Assembly (NCBI RefSeq): GCF_045788535.1
Contig: NZ_CP074074.1
Coordinates: 1,984,001-2,048,000, forward strand
Direction of reading: 5' to 3'
DNA from: Allotamlana fucoidanivorans
GTDB taxonomy: Bacteria > Bacteroidota > Bacteroidia > Flavobacteriales > Flavobacteriaceae
DNA length: 64,000 nt
Shown here in pieces: positions 8,587-18,100 of this stretch (within the stretch, counting starts at the first letter, position 1; each line of letters starts with the position of its first letter). The translations under genes were made by a program, and so were the position numbers. The notes under the pieces were generated by a model. It did no database searches. It saw only the letters and a program-made list of their open reading frames with translations, and had not been told where the DNA came from.

Positions 8587-8931
8587 CTATACTTTTTTTT
8601 CAACAGAAAGAATTGAAATGAGTCCTCCAATTCCAAGATTTAAAAATAGCTGCCAATATTCAAAAAAAATAAAACTGAATAGAAATAATACAAAAGTTAA
8701 GATTGACAATAAGGTTAATCGATAATTTTTGGTAAATAGTGTTCTTAATTTAGAAGAAAAGGCTTTTTTTATTTTTGCTAAACCCCGTTGATATTTTCTA
8801 CGAAAATTTCTTTTCTCAAGACGCTGGCTACTTTTGATTCTTCGTACGCCATAACTTTTTAATTCTTGATTATCTACTAGTACCCATCCAATAGAGTTTA
8901 TACCTAAATCTAGTCCTAAATATTTACACAT
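8587..8931 (-). CDS. Cas9 RuvC-I/bridge-helix-like mini-protein with two membrane helices
   Basis: 114 aa. Residues 3-20 (KYLGLDLGINSIGWVLVD) look like the Cas9 RuvC-I motif, with D8 at the place of the catalytic Asp. Residues 24-30 end in GVR, as in Cas9, and residues 30-63 are an arginine/lysine-rich helix resembling the bridge helix (RLEKRNFRRKYQRG). The rest of Cas9 (REC, RuvC-II/III, HNH, PAM-interacting domain) is absent; instead residues 72-90 and 94-110 form two hydrophobic segments, probably a membrane hairpin. The ORF is intact, starts at ATG and leads directly into the FRG gene. Function unknown; the basic helix could bind nucleic acid at the membrane. A decayed Cas9 fragment is the alternative, but the clean ORF and operon position argue against it. 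Confidence 0.8.
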   Translation of the reverse strand: MCKYLGLDLGINSIGWVLVDNQELKSYGVRRIKSSQRLEKRNFRRKYQRGLAKIKKAFSSKLRTLFTKNYRLTLLSILTFVLFLFSFIFFEYWQLFLNLGIGGLISILSVEKKV

Positions 8932-9087
8932 AGTTTTATAAGATAAAATGTTATATTGATTTGTTTTAAAGTAGTTAATTAATTTGGATGACGCCGATTT
9001 TAAAGACGCTTTCCGATATCTGATAACATTTTGGATTACAATAAGATAAAAAAGAAATGTTTTTAAATTAATTTTAGCTTTATTTTT

Positions 9088-10800
9088 TTATATTCTAAAA
9101 AGTTTATCATTTTCAGATAGTTCTAGAATGAAGTAGTCTTTATTATTCAATTCACTAGGTAATTTATCTTTTAGTATTGATGCAACGAATTGAATATTCT
9201 TGTCATTCACAAAGTTGGCAATCTTCACTAATTGATTATCGTGCATTAATTCTTTCTTATCATTTAATAGAAAGTCCATACTTGGCATTTCTTCATCACG
9301 AGCGAATAGAATATAAGCTATATCAAAACAAGATATTTCGCCTTGTTTTTTACCTGAACTAAAATTCGTGTTAAATGCTGAAAATTTATATAATTTCCGG
9401 CCTTTTCTGTTGGTGATTTTTTCATATTTCAAAGCATATTTTTCATCATAAAGATATTCAGAGACAGATGAAAAATATTTATTGAATTTATTTAATTGAG
9501 TCTTTACTTTTTCTTCGAACTCGTCTGAGAATAAGGCATCATCAATTTCATCAAGTTCGTCATTGTAGGATTTTAAATTGTCCTCGACTTCTTGTAGTTG
9601 TTGAATCGTATTCTCATACTCTCCTTTAAGTCTATATTTTTCAGTCAGCTCACTGATTAAGACTTCCAATTCTTCGAATGAATCGCTTTTGGCTATAATT
9701 TGAGATAATATAGCCTCCTCTCTTAGTAGTGTTTTTAATTCTTGATTCTTTTTCTCAAGTTTTTGCTCCAAATTTGGTAGCTCGTTATTAATGAATTTTG
9801 CTTTTTCTGAAATCATCTGATTATGGTAGTTTACCATATTTTCGAATGATTTTTGTAATTCCCCTAAAATGTCTGTAGCTTGACTATAGATTTGCTCTAA
9901 TTATAAAAGGTCAATTTCTGACTTATTTGCTTCAAGCTCGATCTTGGCTTCAATTATTAACTCCTTTCTAATGTTAATTTTGCTTATCTCTGAACTCAAT
10001 TTATTAATCCGATATTTAACTTCATTGAGTTTGTTTAAGTCCGAATCAAAATTTTCATTTAAGTTTAATTTAGACTTCTTGTTTTGTAATTCTTCAATGT
10101 CATTTTCTATAAGAGATAAAGTCGTTTCATAAGCAGATTTTGTTTGAAATCTCTCTAACCGGTTTTTAAAATTACTTTCTTGACGTATGTTCTGAAGAAT
10201 CTCTTGCTTTTTATTACCCTCATTAAATTCACAGCCTAATAAATAAAGATATAAAGTTTCGTATTCGGCATCTGAAGTAAACTTATCTAGTGTTTTTAGG
10301 GTATTATTAATACTCAAATCTTTATATCTAATATTATGAGATATAATTTGTCTAAAACTAGGTTTTTCAGCTATAAGATTTGGAAAAAATAGTTCTTTAA
10401 GGACATCTTCGAATTCATCATCTGTGTATTGAGTTCCATTTATCCGTCTTATAACTGTTTTTCTAGAACTGTGGAAGTTACGCTCAATTACAAACTCTGT
10501 TTCTGTTTTAGGATTAAGAGTATCGGAAAGCGTTAGAATAACAAGAACGTCATTATCGATTAAAAATTCTTTTACAAGAGCATATACTTCTTTGGGATTT
10601 TCTGGGTCTTGCCATATATTACTTTTATTAGCTCCAAAACAAAAATCTATAAGTTTTAAAACTGTGGTTTTTCCAATATTATTTCCCGTGATACTCCCTT
10701 TACTCTCATCAACAATCAAATTTATTCCATCACGAAATTCAATATCACGAATTATAGAGGAACTCTTAGTATTTATTATTTGAAGTGATTTTAAGAACAT
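9088..10800 (-). pseudogene. ABC-3C RecF-like ATPase with DUF2326, interrupted by an in-frame stop
   Basis: One 571-codon frame broken by a single TAA at 9901-9903. The first part (299 aa, 10800-9904) has the ATPase N-terminus MFLKSLQIINTKSSSIIRDI, a Walker A GSITGNNIGKTTVLKL, then coiled coil. The second part, in the same frame, continues with LEQIYSQATDILGELQKSFE, more coiled coil and the DUF2326 C-terminus (SCFDIAYILFARDEEMPSMD, Walker-B-like region). No frameshift is needed to join the halves. The gene overlaps the middle-component gene by 10 bp. In ABC-3C systems this ATPase is the DNA- or nucleoprotein-sensing engine, so the system is likely dead unless the stop is read through, is a sequencing error, or internal initiation at 9837 makes two working pieces. 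Confidence 0.85.
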
Positions 10801-11015
10801 AATTTAACCTCTCCTTTTTTTAATTCTGCTACGTTGATTATATAAAGCCAGTCTAAACACAAAATAAAAACAGGAAATGATATTTTTTTTGTTTTAGATA
10901 TTTTTTGATATAAGTCTAACATATCTAGTTTGCCGTGTTCTTGCAATATTTTTAAAGCAAGAGATGCATTATAATATATGCTATTTTCTGGATGAATATT
11001 ATCAGGTAGTAACAT
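10791..11015 (-). CDS. ABC-three-component system middle component
   Basis: 74 aa, starting MLLPDNIHPENSIYYNASLA and containing the SFPVFILCLDWLYIINVAEL segment typical of small winged-helix-like middle components. It overlaps the upstream SMEK gene by 14 bp and the downstream ATPase gene by 10 bp, the tight three-gene order expected of ABC-3C conflict systems. It would link the ATPase to the effector/sensor protein. Assignment rests on size, position and the DWL motif; the exact subtype is uncertain. Confidence 0.75.
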   Translation of the reverse strand: MLLPDNIHPENSIYYNASLALKILQEHGKLDMLDLYQKISKTKKISFPVFILCLDWLYIINVAELKKGEVKLCS

Positions 11016-11970
11016 AATTATAATTTTTTGGATTTTCGAAAATTTTACATCTTATGAAAGCGTCCACAATTAAAATGTCTATGCATAATTCTATTTCGTC
11101 AATAGGGATATCATCTATGTTTTTACTTTCAAGAACTTTACTTTTAATACTTTCTATAGTTTCAAAGAAAACGTCATCTTTGTTATCCGTTTTTTTAAGT
11201 TTTCTATATTCCTTTCTAATCGAATTTAATACAGAATTACTCTTATTAGCGCCTAATAAATCAAACTCTGTATATTTTTCATCAACTTTTTTATAGTATA
11301 CACAAAACTCTTCAATTACTTCTCTTGCATCATCAAGTTCATTATATTGAATTTTCCTATCTATTTCGAAACTATTATAGCTATCATCGCTATTAGAGTC
11401 ATCCCACTTTTCAAGTGACAAAATGTTTATTATCGTGGCAAGATTACTATCTAGTTTAACAATGTCAACATCTTCTCCTAACTCATCTTTTATGAATTCA
11501 TAAATTTCTCGTTGCCGTTTTGGGCTTTCTCCGAGAATTATATTCAGTAAAGATGTAATATCATAAATATCTCCTGAAGGTTTAAAAGGAACAGAATGAG
11601 GATTCGAATATGTTTTGGTTCTTAAATCCGTAGCATCTTTTGAAATGGAAATAAACTTAAAATTATAGCCTTTGTATTTTTTAAAAATATCTTTTGTGAG
11701 TGTTGATTCTATTTTTTGTTTCGTGCAGGTAGCTGATACTTGGAAGATTATTTTGTTTTTATGGTCAATTAAGTCAATTGCTTCAACATTCTGAGCACTA
11801 CTATTTAAATTAACCAATTGAAAGTCAAAAAGTAAATTAAAAAAATGAAGATAGAAGTTTTCCGAATGAAGGTGCAGGTTTAGAATGTTAAGTTTCCCCC
11901 TGGTATTAATTCTATGAGCAAGTATGTGGATTTTCTCATCTACATATTCGAAATATTTGCTTCTGTTCAT
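11002..11970 (-). CDS. SMEK-domain protein of an ABC-3C system
   Basis: 322 aa from the ATG at 11970 (MNRSKYFEYVDEK); an in-frame TTG at 11991 lies within a -7 promoter-like box and is unlikely to be the start. The SMEK domain is clear: INTRGKLNILNLHLHSENFY, LLFDFQLVNLNSSAQN, VEAIDLIDHKNKIIFQVSAT and the KIESTLTKDIFKKY stretch. The C-terminal half (about 170-322) is helical and acidic and would be the system-specific domain that contacts the middle component. SMEK domains are predicted sensors or effector platforms in ABC-three-component conflict systems. It is the first gene of the operon. Confidence 0.82.
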   Translation of the reverse strand: MNRSKYFEYVDEKIHILAHRINTRGKLNILNLHLHSENFYLHFFNLLFDFQLVNLNSSAQNVEAIDLIDHKNKIIFQVSATCTKQKIESTLTKDIFKKYKGYNFKFISISKDATDLRTKTYSNPHSVPFKPSGDIYDITSLLNIILGESPKRQREIYEFIKDELGEDVDIVKLDSNLATIINILSLEKWDDSNSDDSYNSFEIDRKIQYNELDDAREVIEEFCVYYKKVDEKYTEFDLLGANKSNSVLNSIRKEYRKLKKTDNKDDVFFETIESIKSKVLESKNIDDIPIDEIELCIDILIVDAFIRCKIFENPKNYNYVTT

Positions 11971-11988
11971 TCGCGTCGTAGGTTTGGT

Positions 11989-11996
11989 CAAAGGTA
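11989..11996 (-). promoter_or_regulatory. Candidate -7 box of the SMEK/ABC-3C operon
   Basis: TACCTTTG on the minus strand matches TAnnTTTG and lies 18 bp upstream of the SMEK ATG. No clear -33 TTTG at the right distance was found. Confidence 0.4.
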
Positions 11997-12182
11997 ATTC
12001 TTCTAACTAGAAAAATTGAATTATTGGAAAAGATTTAGTTTTTTTGAATTTATCAAATATAAATAAAATCTTACTTTAATTATTATTCTTTTGAATGAAC
12101 TTTTTTCTTTGAAGTAGGCTTGATTATATAATTTTTTTGAAATTTGGTTTTGTTTCTATAGCAAATTAGGATATTGCAACAA

Positions 12183-12434
12183 TTAACCAAGAAAAAGATC
12201 CGAATCAAAAAACTCTTTTAAAGAAATATTTACCATTTTACAAAAGCGATTTATGGTGTGAATTGAAACCCCGCGCTTATCATTGATGTTTTCCCATCGA
12301 CTTACGATTTGTCTATCAATAAAATGCTTGTCAGCAAATTTTGATTGATTTGGATTAGCCTTAATCCTTAATTCCTTTATTCTTAAGGCTATACTTGTAT
12401 TCAATGCAATATCTTCCGGTTTCAATTTACCCAT
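12183..12434 (-). CDS. Small XRE-family transcriptional regulator
   Basis: 83 aa, essentially a single helix-turn-helix: IALRIKELRIKANPNQSKFA, then a recognition helix in DRQIVSRWEN, and INRFCKMVNISLKEFFDS closing the fold. It lies upstream of the ABC-3C operon on the same strand, about 210 bp from it. A -7-like box TATTTTTG sits at 12501-12508 on the minus strand. It could regulate the defence island or the element; no direct evidence chooses between these. Confidence 0.75.
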   Translation of the reverse strand: MGKLKPEDIALNTSIALRIKELRIKANPNQSKFADKHFIDRQIVSRWENINDKRGVSIHTINRFCKMVNISLKEFFDSDLFLG

Positions 12435-12607
12435 ACTGCAATTTTTGTTATTAATTAGAAGCTATTTAGTTGGATAAAAAATTATTGTTTCACATCCTTT
12501 CAAAAATAAACAAGTTCTTACGTTGAATAAGTTTTTTTTAATAAATATCTAACACGAAAAACCAATCGTCAAAGGCGAGGTTCAGAATAATCAATGAGAT
12601 ACATTTT

Positions 12608-12895
12608 TTATTTCAAAATAAATGAATCATTTAGTTTTCCTCCATATTTGTTTTCTACTAGTTTAAAAAAATCAGATAGTTTTACGCCTTTATTGAAGCA
12701 AATAATGGATAATGTGTATAAGGGTAAGTTATATCCATCCTTCTCCATTATTTTTTCGATGGTATTTTTATGTACACCATATATCTTACCATATTCTCTA
12801 GTAGACTTCCCATCAATAAGCCACTCCTCACTTATGTACTTACATACATATTTACTTGTAAGGTATATCTTTTGATTATTCTTATTGCTAGGCAT
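12608..12895 (-). CDS. Small HTH protein
   Basis: 95 aa from the ATG at 12895 (MPSNKNNQKIYL); the longer frame to 12946 begins with TTG. The segment STREYGKIYGVHKNTIEKIM is helix-turn-helix-like, and ICFNKGVKLSDFFKLVENKYG resembles the last helices of XRE proteins, much like the neighbouring 83-aa regulator's SLKEFF end. The two are probably distant relatives. Likely a DNA-binding regulator of the element; target unknown. Confidence 0.65.
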   Translation of the reverse strand: MPSNKNNQKIYLTSKYVCKYISEEWLIDGKSTREYGKIYGVHKNTIEKIMEKDGYNLPLYTLSIICFNKGVKLSDFFKLVENKYGGKLNDSFILK

Positions 12896-12954
12896 TAAGC
12901 AAAGGAAAACATAAGGAAGTTGAATGTTGGTCACGATAGTGTCCAATCAAAATA

Positions 12955-12989
12955 TTTGTCCTATATTTGTTAGTGAATACATATATTTG
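12955..12989 (+). promoter_or_regulatory. Promoter boxes upstream of the hairpin RNA
   Basis: TATATTTG occurs at 12962-12969 and again at 12982-12989, both exact matches to the Bacteroidota -7 consensus TAnnTTTG. TTTG at 12955-12958 lies 23 bp before the second, within the range for a -33 box. Transcription would start near 12995 and run into the long hairpin at 13033. Confidence 0.5.
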
Positions 12990-13032
12990 CGATTCTTCGT
13001 ATTAAAATATTAGAAGCTATCGCTTAGAGTCT

Positions 13033-13141
13033 CTAAACTGAAAACTGGTAATTTTTTGCACTAGAGATGATAAGTAGATTGGCTCACGACCCGGGCGTGG
13101 GCTCTCTTATCAGTGCAAGGTATACCAGTACCTCAGTTTAG
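13033..13141 (+). ncRNA. Long interrupted hairpin RNA, 6S-like candidate
   Basis: A 109-nt stretch folds on itself in four nested blocks: CTAAACTGA (13033-13041) with TCAGTTTAG (13133-13141); ACTGGTA (13044-13050) with TACCAGT (13123-13129); TGCACT (13057-13062) with AGTGCA (13112-13117); GATAAG (13069-13074) with CTTATC (13106-13111). The tip is GCTCACG/CGTGGGC around the 7-nt loop 13089-13095. A rod-like hairpin with internal bulges, its own promoter boxes and a T-run downstream (13163-13169) resembles 6S RNAs, including the 6S-Flavo type. I cannot confirm the family by covariance; another structured ncRNA is possible. Confidence 0.5.
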
Positions 13142-13275
13142 GTAAGTAGAGTGCTGCGCCCAATTTTTTCTACACATTTTTAATGTTGTTTAAACCTATT
13201 GGGTTTATACCCTTTTCCTAAGGGTTTGTTACGCACAATACTATGAGAGTTATCTTAAATTAATACCAACGGCCT

Positions 13276-13818
13276 ATGCCAAGTGGTACATTACATTTTA
13301 CAAGCTTAAAAGGGTTCAAAGTACTTTTTGATACGCTTTACCCCTCGCTGTGTCTATTTGCTAAGCGGTATCTTAACGATATGGATAGTGCTAAAGACCT
13401 CGTGCAGGAGGTGTTTATTTCAGTATGGGAAAAACAGCCAGAACTTAAAAACCAAAATGCGGTAAAAGCCTATTTATATACCATGGTAAAAAACCGTTGT
13501 TTGAATTATTTACATAGCAAGCAGGCTAAACAGATGCGAAAAACCACATCTATAGATATTGAAAATTTGAAACATGAAGTCGTTGTTTTAGCAGATATAA
13601 CCATGGTAGAAACCTATGCCCATTTGTATAAAGCTATTAAAACCTTACCCAAACAAACGGCTAAAGTAATTGAGCTTACTCTAAAAGATTATACCACCAA
13701 AGAAATTGCTGAAGAGCTCGCCATCACACCAAGTACGGTTCGTACCCAAAAAAGTCGCGCTTATTTAAAGTTAAAGGGTATTTTGAGCCAATTAAATCAA
13801 TTTTTCCTGATTTTTTAA
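13276..13818 (+). CDS. FecI-type ECF RNA polymerase sigma factor
   Basis: 180 aa. Region 2 is visible in LFAKRYLNDMDSAKDLVQEV with the following FISVWE, and region 4 in IKTLPKQTAKVIELTLKDYT followed by TKEIAEELAITPSTVRTQKS, a helix-turn-helix. It belongs to the FecI-like sigma-70 ECF group of Bacteroidota, which pairs with FecR anti-sigma factors and a SusC receptor carrying an STN domain. All three follow in order here. It would direct RNA polymerase to the susCD operon when the receptor signals ligand. Confidence 0.92.
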   Translation: MPSGTLHFTSLKGFKVLFDTLYPSLCLFAKRYLNDMDSAKDLVQEVFISVWEKQPELKNQNAVKAYLYTMVKNRCLNYLHSKQAKQMRKTTSIDIENLKHEVVVLADITMVETYAHLYKAIKTLPKQTAKVIELTLKDYTTKEIAEELAITPSTVRTQKSRAYLKLKGILSQLNQFFLIF

Positions 13819-13875
13819 TCAGGTCTTGTAGACGCATTTTATTATTCCATGTCATAGAAGTACAAAACAATTTCT

Positions 13876-15027
13876 ATGAGTATTTATAAACGCATTTTTA
13901 CCTTAGCGAGGAAAACGGCGAAAGCCATATCAAAAGGAGAGGAGCCAAAAGACCTCAAAGCAACCAATTTATTCGATGCTGCTACAAAAAGTGATATGCT
14001 AGATGCGTTGAACGAGGAAGCTGTTGAATATAATGTCAAGCAACTACAATCTATTGACACTGAAAATGATTGGAAAAAAGTAGCATCTCAACTTGAACCT
14101 AAACCAAAACCATTAATAGCATCTTTTTATAAAGTGGCCGCTGTGCTTATTTTATTGATTTCTGTAGCCTATGTGATATTAACCCTAAGCCCAACAAATG
14201 AACACTTGAAGTCTGAAGAATCTCAAGTCTTAGCCGGAACCGATAAGGCTATATTAACACTTTCAGATGGTTCAGAAATTGCTTTAGAAAAGGGAGTCCC
14301 TTTTAAAAATGAGTTAGTCCAAAGCAATGGAAAGCGGTTAGAATATCACAATGAATCAACCCATACATTTGAAGTATTTAATTATTTGACCGTCCCAAGA
14401 GGCGGACAGTATCAAATAGCCTTATCAGACGGCACCATAGTGTGGTTGAATGCAGATACCAAATTAAAATATCCAGCGGCCTTTAAAAAAGGTGCACCTC
14501 GAATAGTTGAACTTTTATACGGTGAAGCCTTTTTTGAAGTAAGCCCAAGTACAGACCCAAACAAAGACATGTTTCAGGTTCGCACAAAACACCAAACTAT
14601 AGAAGTGGTAGGCACCAAATTCAATGTAAAAACTTATTCAGACGAGCCCAATATTGTTACTACCCTAACCGAAGGGCGTATCACTCTTGAAATAGACCAC
14701 AAAACAAGGGCATTAAAACCAGGAGACCAAGCCATATTAAATCGTCAATCTAAACGACTCAACATAACTAAAATCAACACCGAATATGCCACCGCATGGA
14801 TGAATGGGTATTTCAACTTTAAAGACAAGCCCTTAAAGGAAATCATGCAGGTGCTTTCCAGATGGTATGATGTAGATGTTCATTTTGAAGATGCTCATTT
14901 AGAAACCGTAAAGTTTAGCGGCATACTCAGTAAAACACAACACCTGAACGATATATTAAAAGGAATACAAATCACTAACGCCATTACTGCCTATGACATA
15001 AACAACAAGACCGTAACTATAAAATAA
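13876..15027 (+). CDS. FecR-type anti-sigma factor
   Basis: 383 aa. A cytoplasmic N-terminal region of about 85 residues binds the sigma factor; one membrane helix follows at about 87-107 (VAAVLILLISVAYVILTL). The periplasmic FecR domain contains the hallmark VPRGGQYQIALSDGTIVWLN and FEVRTKHQTIEVVGTKFNV-like stretch, and the C-terminal DUF4974 carries FNFKDKPLKEIMQVLSRWYDVDV. It transmits the receptor signal across the inner membrane to the sigma factor encoded 57 bp upstream. Confidence 0.92.
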   Translation: MSIYKRIFTLARKTAKAISKGEEPKDLKATNLFDAATKSDMLDALNEEAVEYNVKQLQSIDTENDWKKVASQLEPKPKPLIASFYKVAAVLILLISVAYVILTLSPTNEHLKSEESQVLAGTDKAILTLSDGSEIALEKGVPFKNELVQSNGKRLEYHNESTHTFEVFNYLTVPRGGQYQIALSDGTIVWLNADTKLKYPAAFKKGAPRIVELLYGEAFFEVSPSTDPNKDMFQVRTKHQTIEVVGTKFNVKTYSDEPNIVTTLTEGRITLEIDHKTRALKPGDQAILNRQSKRLNITKINTEYATAWMNGYFNFKDKPLKEIMQVLSRWYDVDVHFEDAHLETVKFSGILSKTQHLNDILKGIQITNAITAYDINNKTVTIK

Positions 15028-15115
15028 AAAGAAAGGGAACAAAGCTATGACCTGGACAGTGCAGCTGAATCCCCTTAAGATTAATCAGTTTAAAAACTAA
15101 CTAATACGCAAATTT

Positions 15116-18100
15116 ATGCAAATTAAATTAACAAATGGGTTTTTCTTGGTTAAGAAAAGCCTGCTCAAATGCCTTATGAAAACCTTAGTGCTTTTAAGTT
15201 TTACTGTGGTTTTTGGTTTCACTTCCAACCCTATGCTGTCTCAAAACACAGAGATAACCATAGCTACCGACCAAACCATGACCATTGAAGCCCTTTTAGA
15301 ACTCATAAGAAAACAAAGCGATTATACCTTTATCTATCAATCTCATATTTTTGAAGATTTGGCCCCCATACAACTCAAAAAAGGTGTGGTAAAGATTACT
15401 ACCCTGTTAAAGCAGTATTTACCAAAACACCTTTATAAAGTTTCAGAGTTGGAGGATCATCATATCGTCATAACCCGAAAAGCTTTAAAATCAAAGAGAC
15501 AGGGAAAGATTGAAGTTAAAGGCATCATAACCGATGAAAAACAGGTGCCCATTACTGGGGTGCATATCTTGGTTCTTGGTACCAGCCATGGTGTGGTTTC
15601 TAATTTTGATGGTGGTTATGAGATACAAGCCAAACCTAAGGACACCTTGGTTTTCACAATAATGGGGTATGAGACTCAAAACATAGCCATAAATAACCGT
15701 ACCCTAATTAATGTACAATTAAAAGAAGCCATTACCGCCTTAGATGCCGTAACTATTAATGCGGGGTATTATTCAGTATCTGAAAAAGAACGCACTGGAA
15801 ACATCAGTCGTGTGGTGGCCAAAGATATTGAACTACAGCCAGTAGTCAATCCATTACAAGCCCTACAAGGCAGAATGGCGGGCGTGGAAGTTAATCAGGT
15901 AAACAGTATGCCAGGAGCAAATCCAGTAATTCGAATTCGAGGACGGAACAGCCTTCGGGATGATGGAAATTTACCACTTTATGTTGTGGATGGTGTTCCC
16001 ATAAATGCAGCAGCAGTAGATGCTTTCGGTCTCTATGCCATTTCAGGTGTCGACCCCTTAAGTAATCTAAATCCAGCTAACATAGAAAGCATTGAAGTGC
16101 TAAAAGATGCGGATGCTACAGCTATTTATGGTTCACGGGGAGCCAATGGTGTCGTATTAATTACCACAAAAAAAGGAAAGGCAGGAAAGGCTAGTTTAAA
16201 TTTGAGTGCCTATTCAGGAATAGGTCGAATTTCTAAAAAATTGGATATGCTTCACACCGCGGATTATTTAGAGATGCGTCAGGAGGCTTTTACCAATGAA
16301 AACAGAACACCAAGGGCGTCTAATGCGCCAGACTTACTATTATGGGATCAAGACCGTTATACAGATTGGCAAGAGACACTACTTGGCGAAACGGCATTCA
16401 TTTCAGATGTGCAAAAAGCACTGTCTGGTGGCTCAGAAAGCACATCTTTTTTATTTGGGTTAGGACATCATACCGAATCTTTGGTATTTCCTGGAGATTT
16501 TGGATACAAGAAATTTACTGGAAATTTTAATTTGAATCACTATAGTGTCGATAATCGGTTTCGTTTTACTATGTCAAGTAGTTATGGTATCGATACTAAT
16601 GAAAGCTTTAACTCAAACCAATTTATTGAAAATGCGATCACTTTGGCACCAAATGCACCTGCATTATACCTTGAAGACGGCAGCTTAAATTGGGAAGATT
16701 CTAGCTGGTCAAACCCCATGGCAGATTTACTAAAAACTCAAAAAATTAGGACAGAGAATTTGGTAGTTAATGCGGTACTGCAATATGAACTCTTGGATAA
16801 ATTTTGGGCAAAGCTAAATATGGGCTATACCAGCTATCATAGTGATGCTCTAGCAAAAGACCCAATAAGTAGCAAAGACCCCAATTTTGAACAAGAAAAT
16901 AATGCCCAACGGGATACAGCAAAACGAGAATCCTATATTTTAGAGCCTCAACTGAACTACTCATTTGTATTTGGTAAAAATGAATTAGAAGCTCTGGCAG
17001 GAGTAACATTTCAGAGGAGCAATTCCAATCGTATATTAATTTCTGGACAAGGATTTGTTGACGAGCGCATGATGGACAATTTTGCGACGGCAGAAAGACA
17101 GAGTTTCTTGATTCAGGATGATCGAGAATATGCTTATAATGCCATATTTGGTCGTTTGGCATATAACTGGAATAAGAGTTTGTTTTTAAATTTTACAGGA
17201 CGAAGAGACGGCTCCTCACGCTTTGGTTCTGGACGAAAATTTGGAAATTTTGGAGCTGTAGGTGCAGCCTGGGTGTTTTCAAATATGACCTTTATAAAGG
17301 AATCACTACCCGTTTTAAGTTTTGGAAAACTTCGAGGAAGTTATGGTACCTCTGGCAATGATCAAATTTCTGATTATGGGTATTATGATACGTATCAATC
17401 AACTAATGGTATTAACGGATTGTATCCAACGCAATTGGCCAATCCGAATTATTCGTGGGAAGTGAATAAAAAGTTGGAGCTAGCTGGAGAGTTTATCTTT
17501 TTTAAAGACCGCTTAATGCTCTCTGCAAGCTGGTACCGTAACCGATCTTCAAATCAATTAGTGGGGTATTCGCTCCCGGCACTTACTGGTTTTACTTCTA
17601 TTCAGGCAAATTTACCGGCTACTGTAGAAAACAGAGGTTGGGAATTGCAGCTTATGAGTTCGAATATCCAAGGGACAAATTTTAATTGGAAGACCAACCT
17701 CACTCTTACATTCCCTAAAAATGAACTCCTAGAATTTGAAAATTTAGAAGAGAGTTCTTATGCCAATCGTTATCGTGTAGGTCATTCCTTAAATAGTGCC
17801 TTGTTATATCATAATCTGGGTGTAGACTCAGAAACGGGCTTGTTTGTCATGGACGATGTAAATGAAGATGAGCGTTTTGATTATAAAGATCGTACCATTA
17901 TTCAAGATATGGGCCGACAATATTTTGGCGGATTGAATAACACTATAAGTTATAAAGGATTTAGTCTAGATTTCTTTTTTCAATTTGTTAAACAAAAAGG
18001 GAGAAACCACCTGTCTTTATTTGCTACACCAGGACGAAATGAACTGAACCAAGCAACTTTGGTTATGAATCGTTGGCAGGAAGAAGGCGATATGAGCCAT

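Noticed and set aside
8587..8931. Full CRISPR-Cas9 locus
   Set aside because: Only the first about 60 residues resemble Cas9. No HNH, no RuvC-II/III, no cas1/cas2, and no regularly spaced repeats were seen anywhere in the window.
9088..9837. Separate 249-aa gene
   Set aside because: It is in frame with the upstream ATPase half, and the residues between the stop and its first ATG continue the family sequence, so it is the second half of a broken gene rather than an independent one.
11971..11991. TTG start of the SMEK gene
   Set aside because: The TTG overlaps a -7-like promoter box on the same strand, while an ATG seven codons later gives a normal start.
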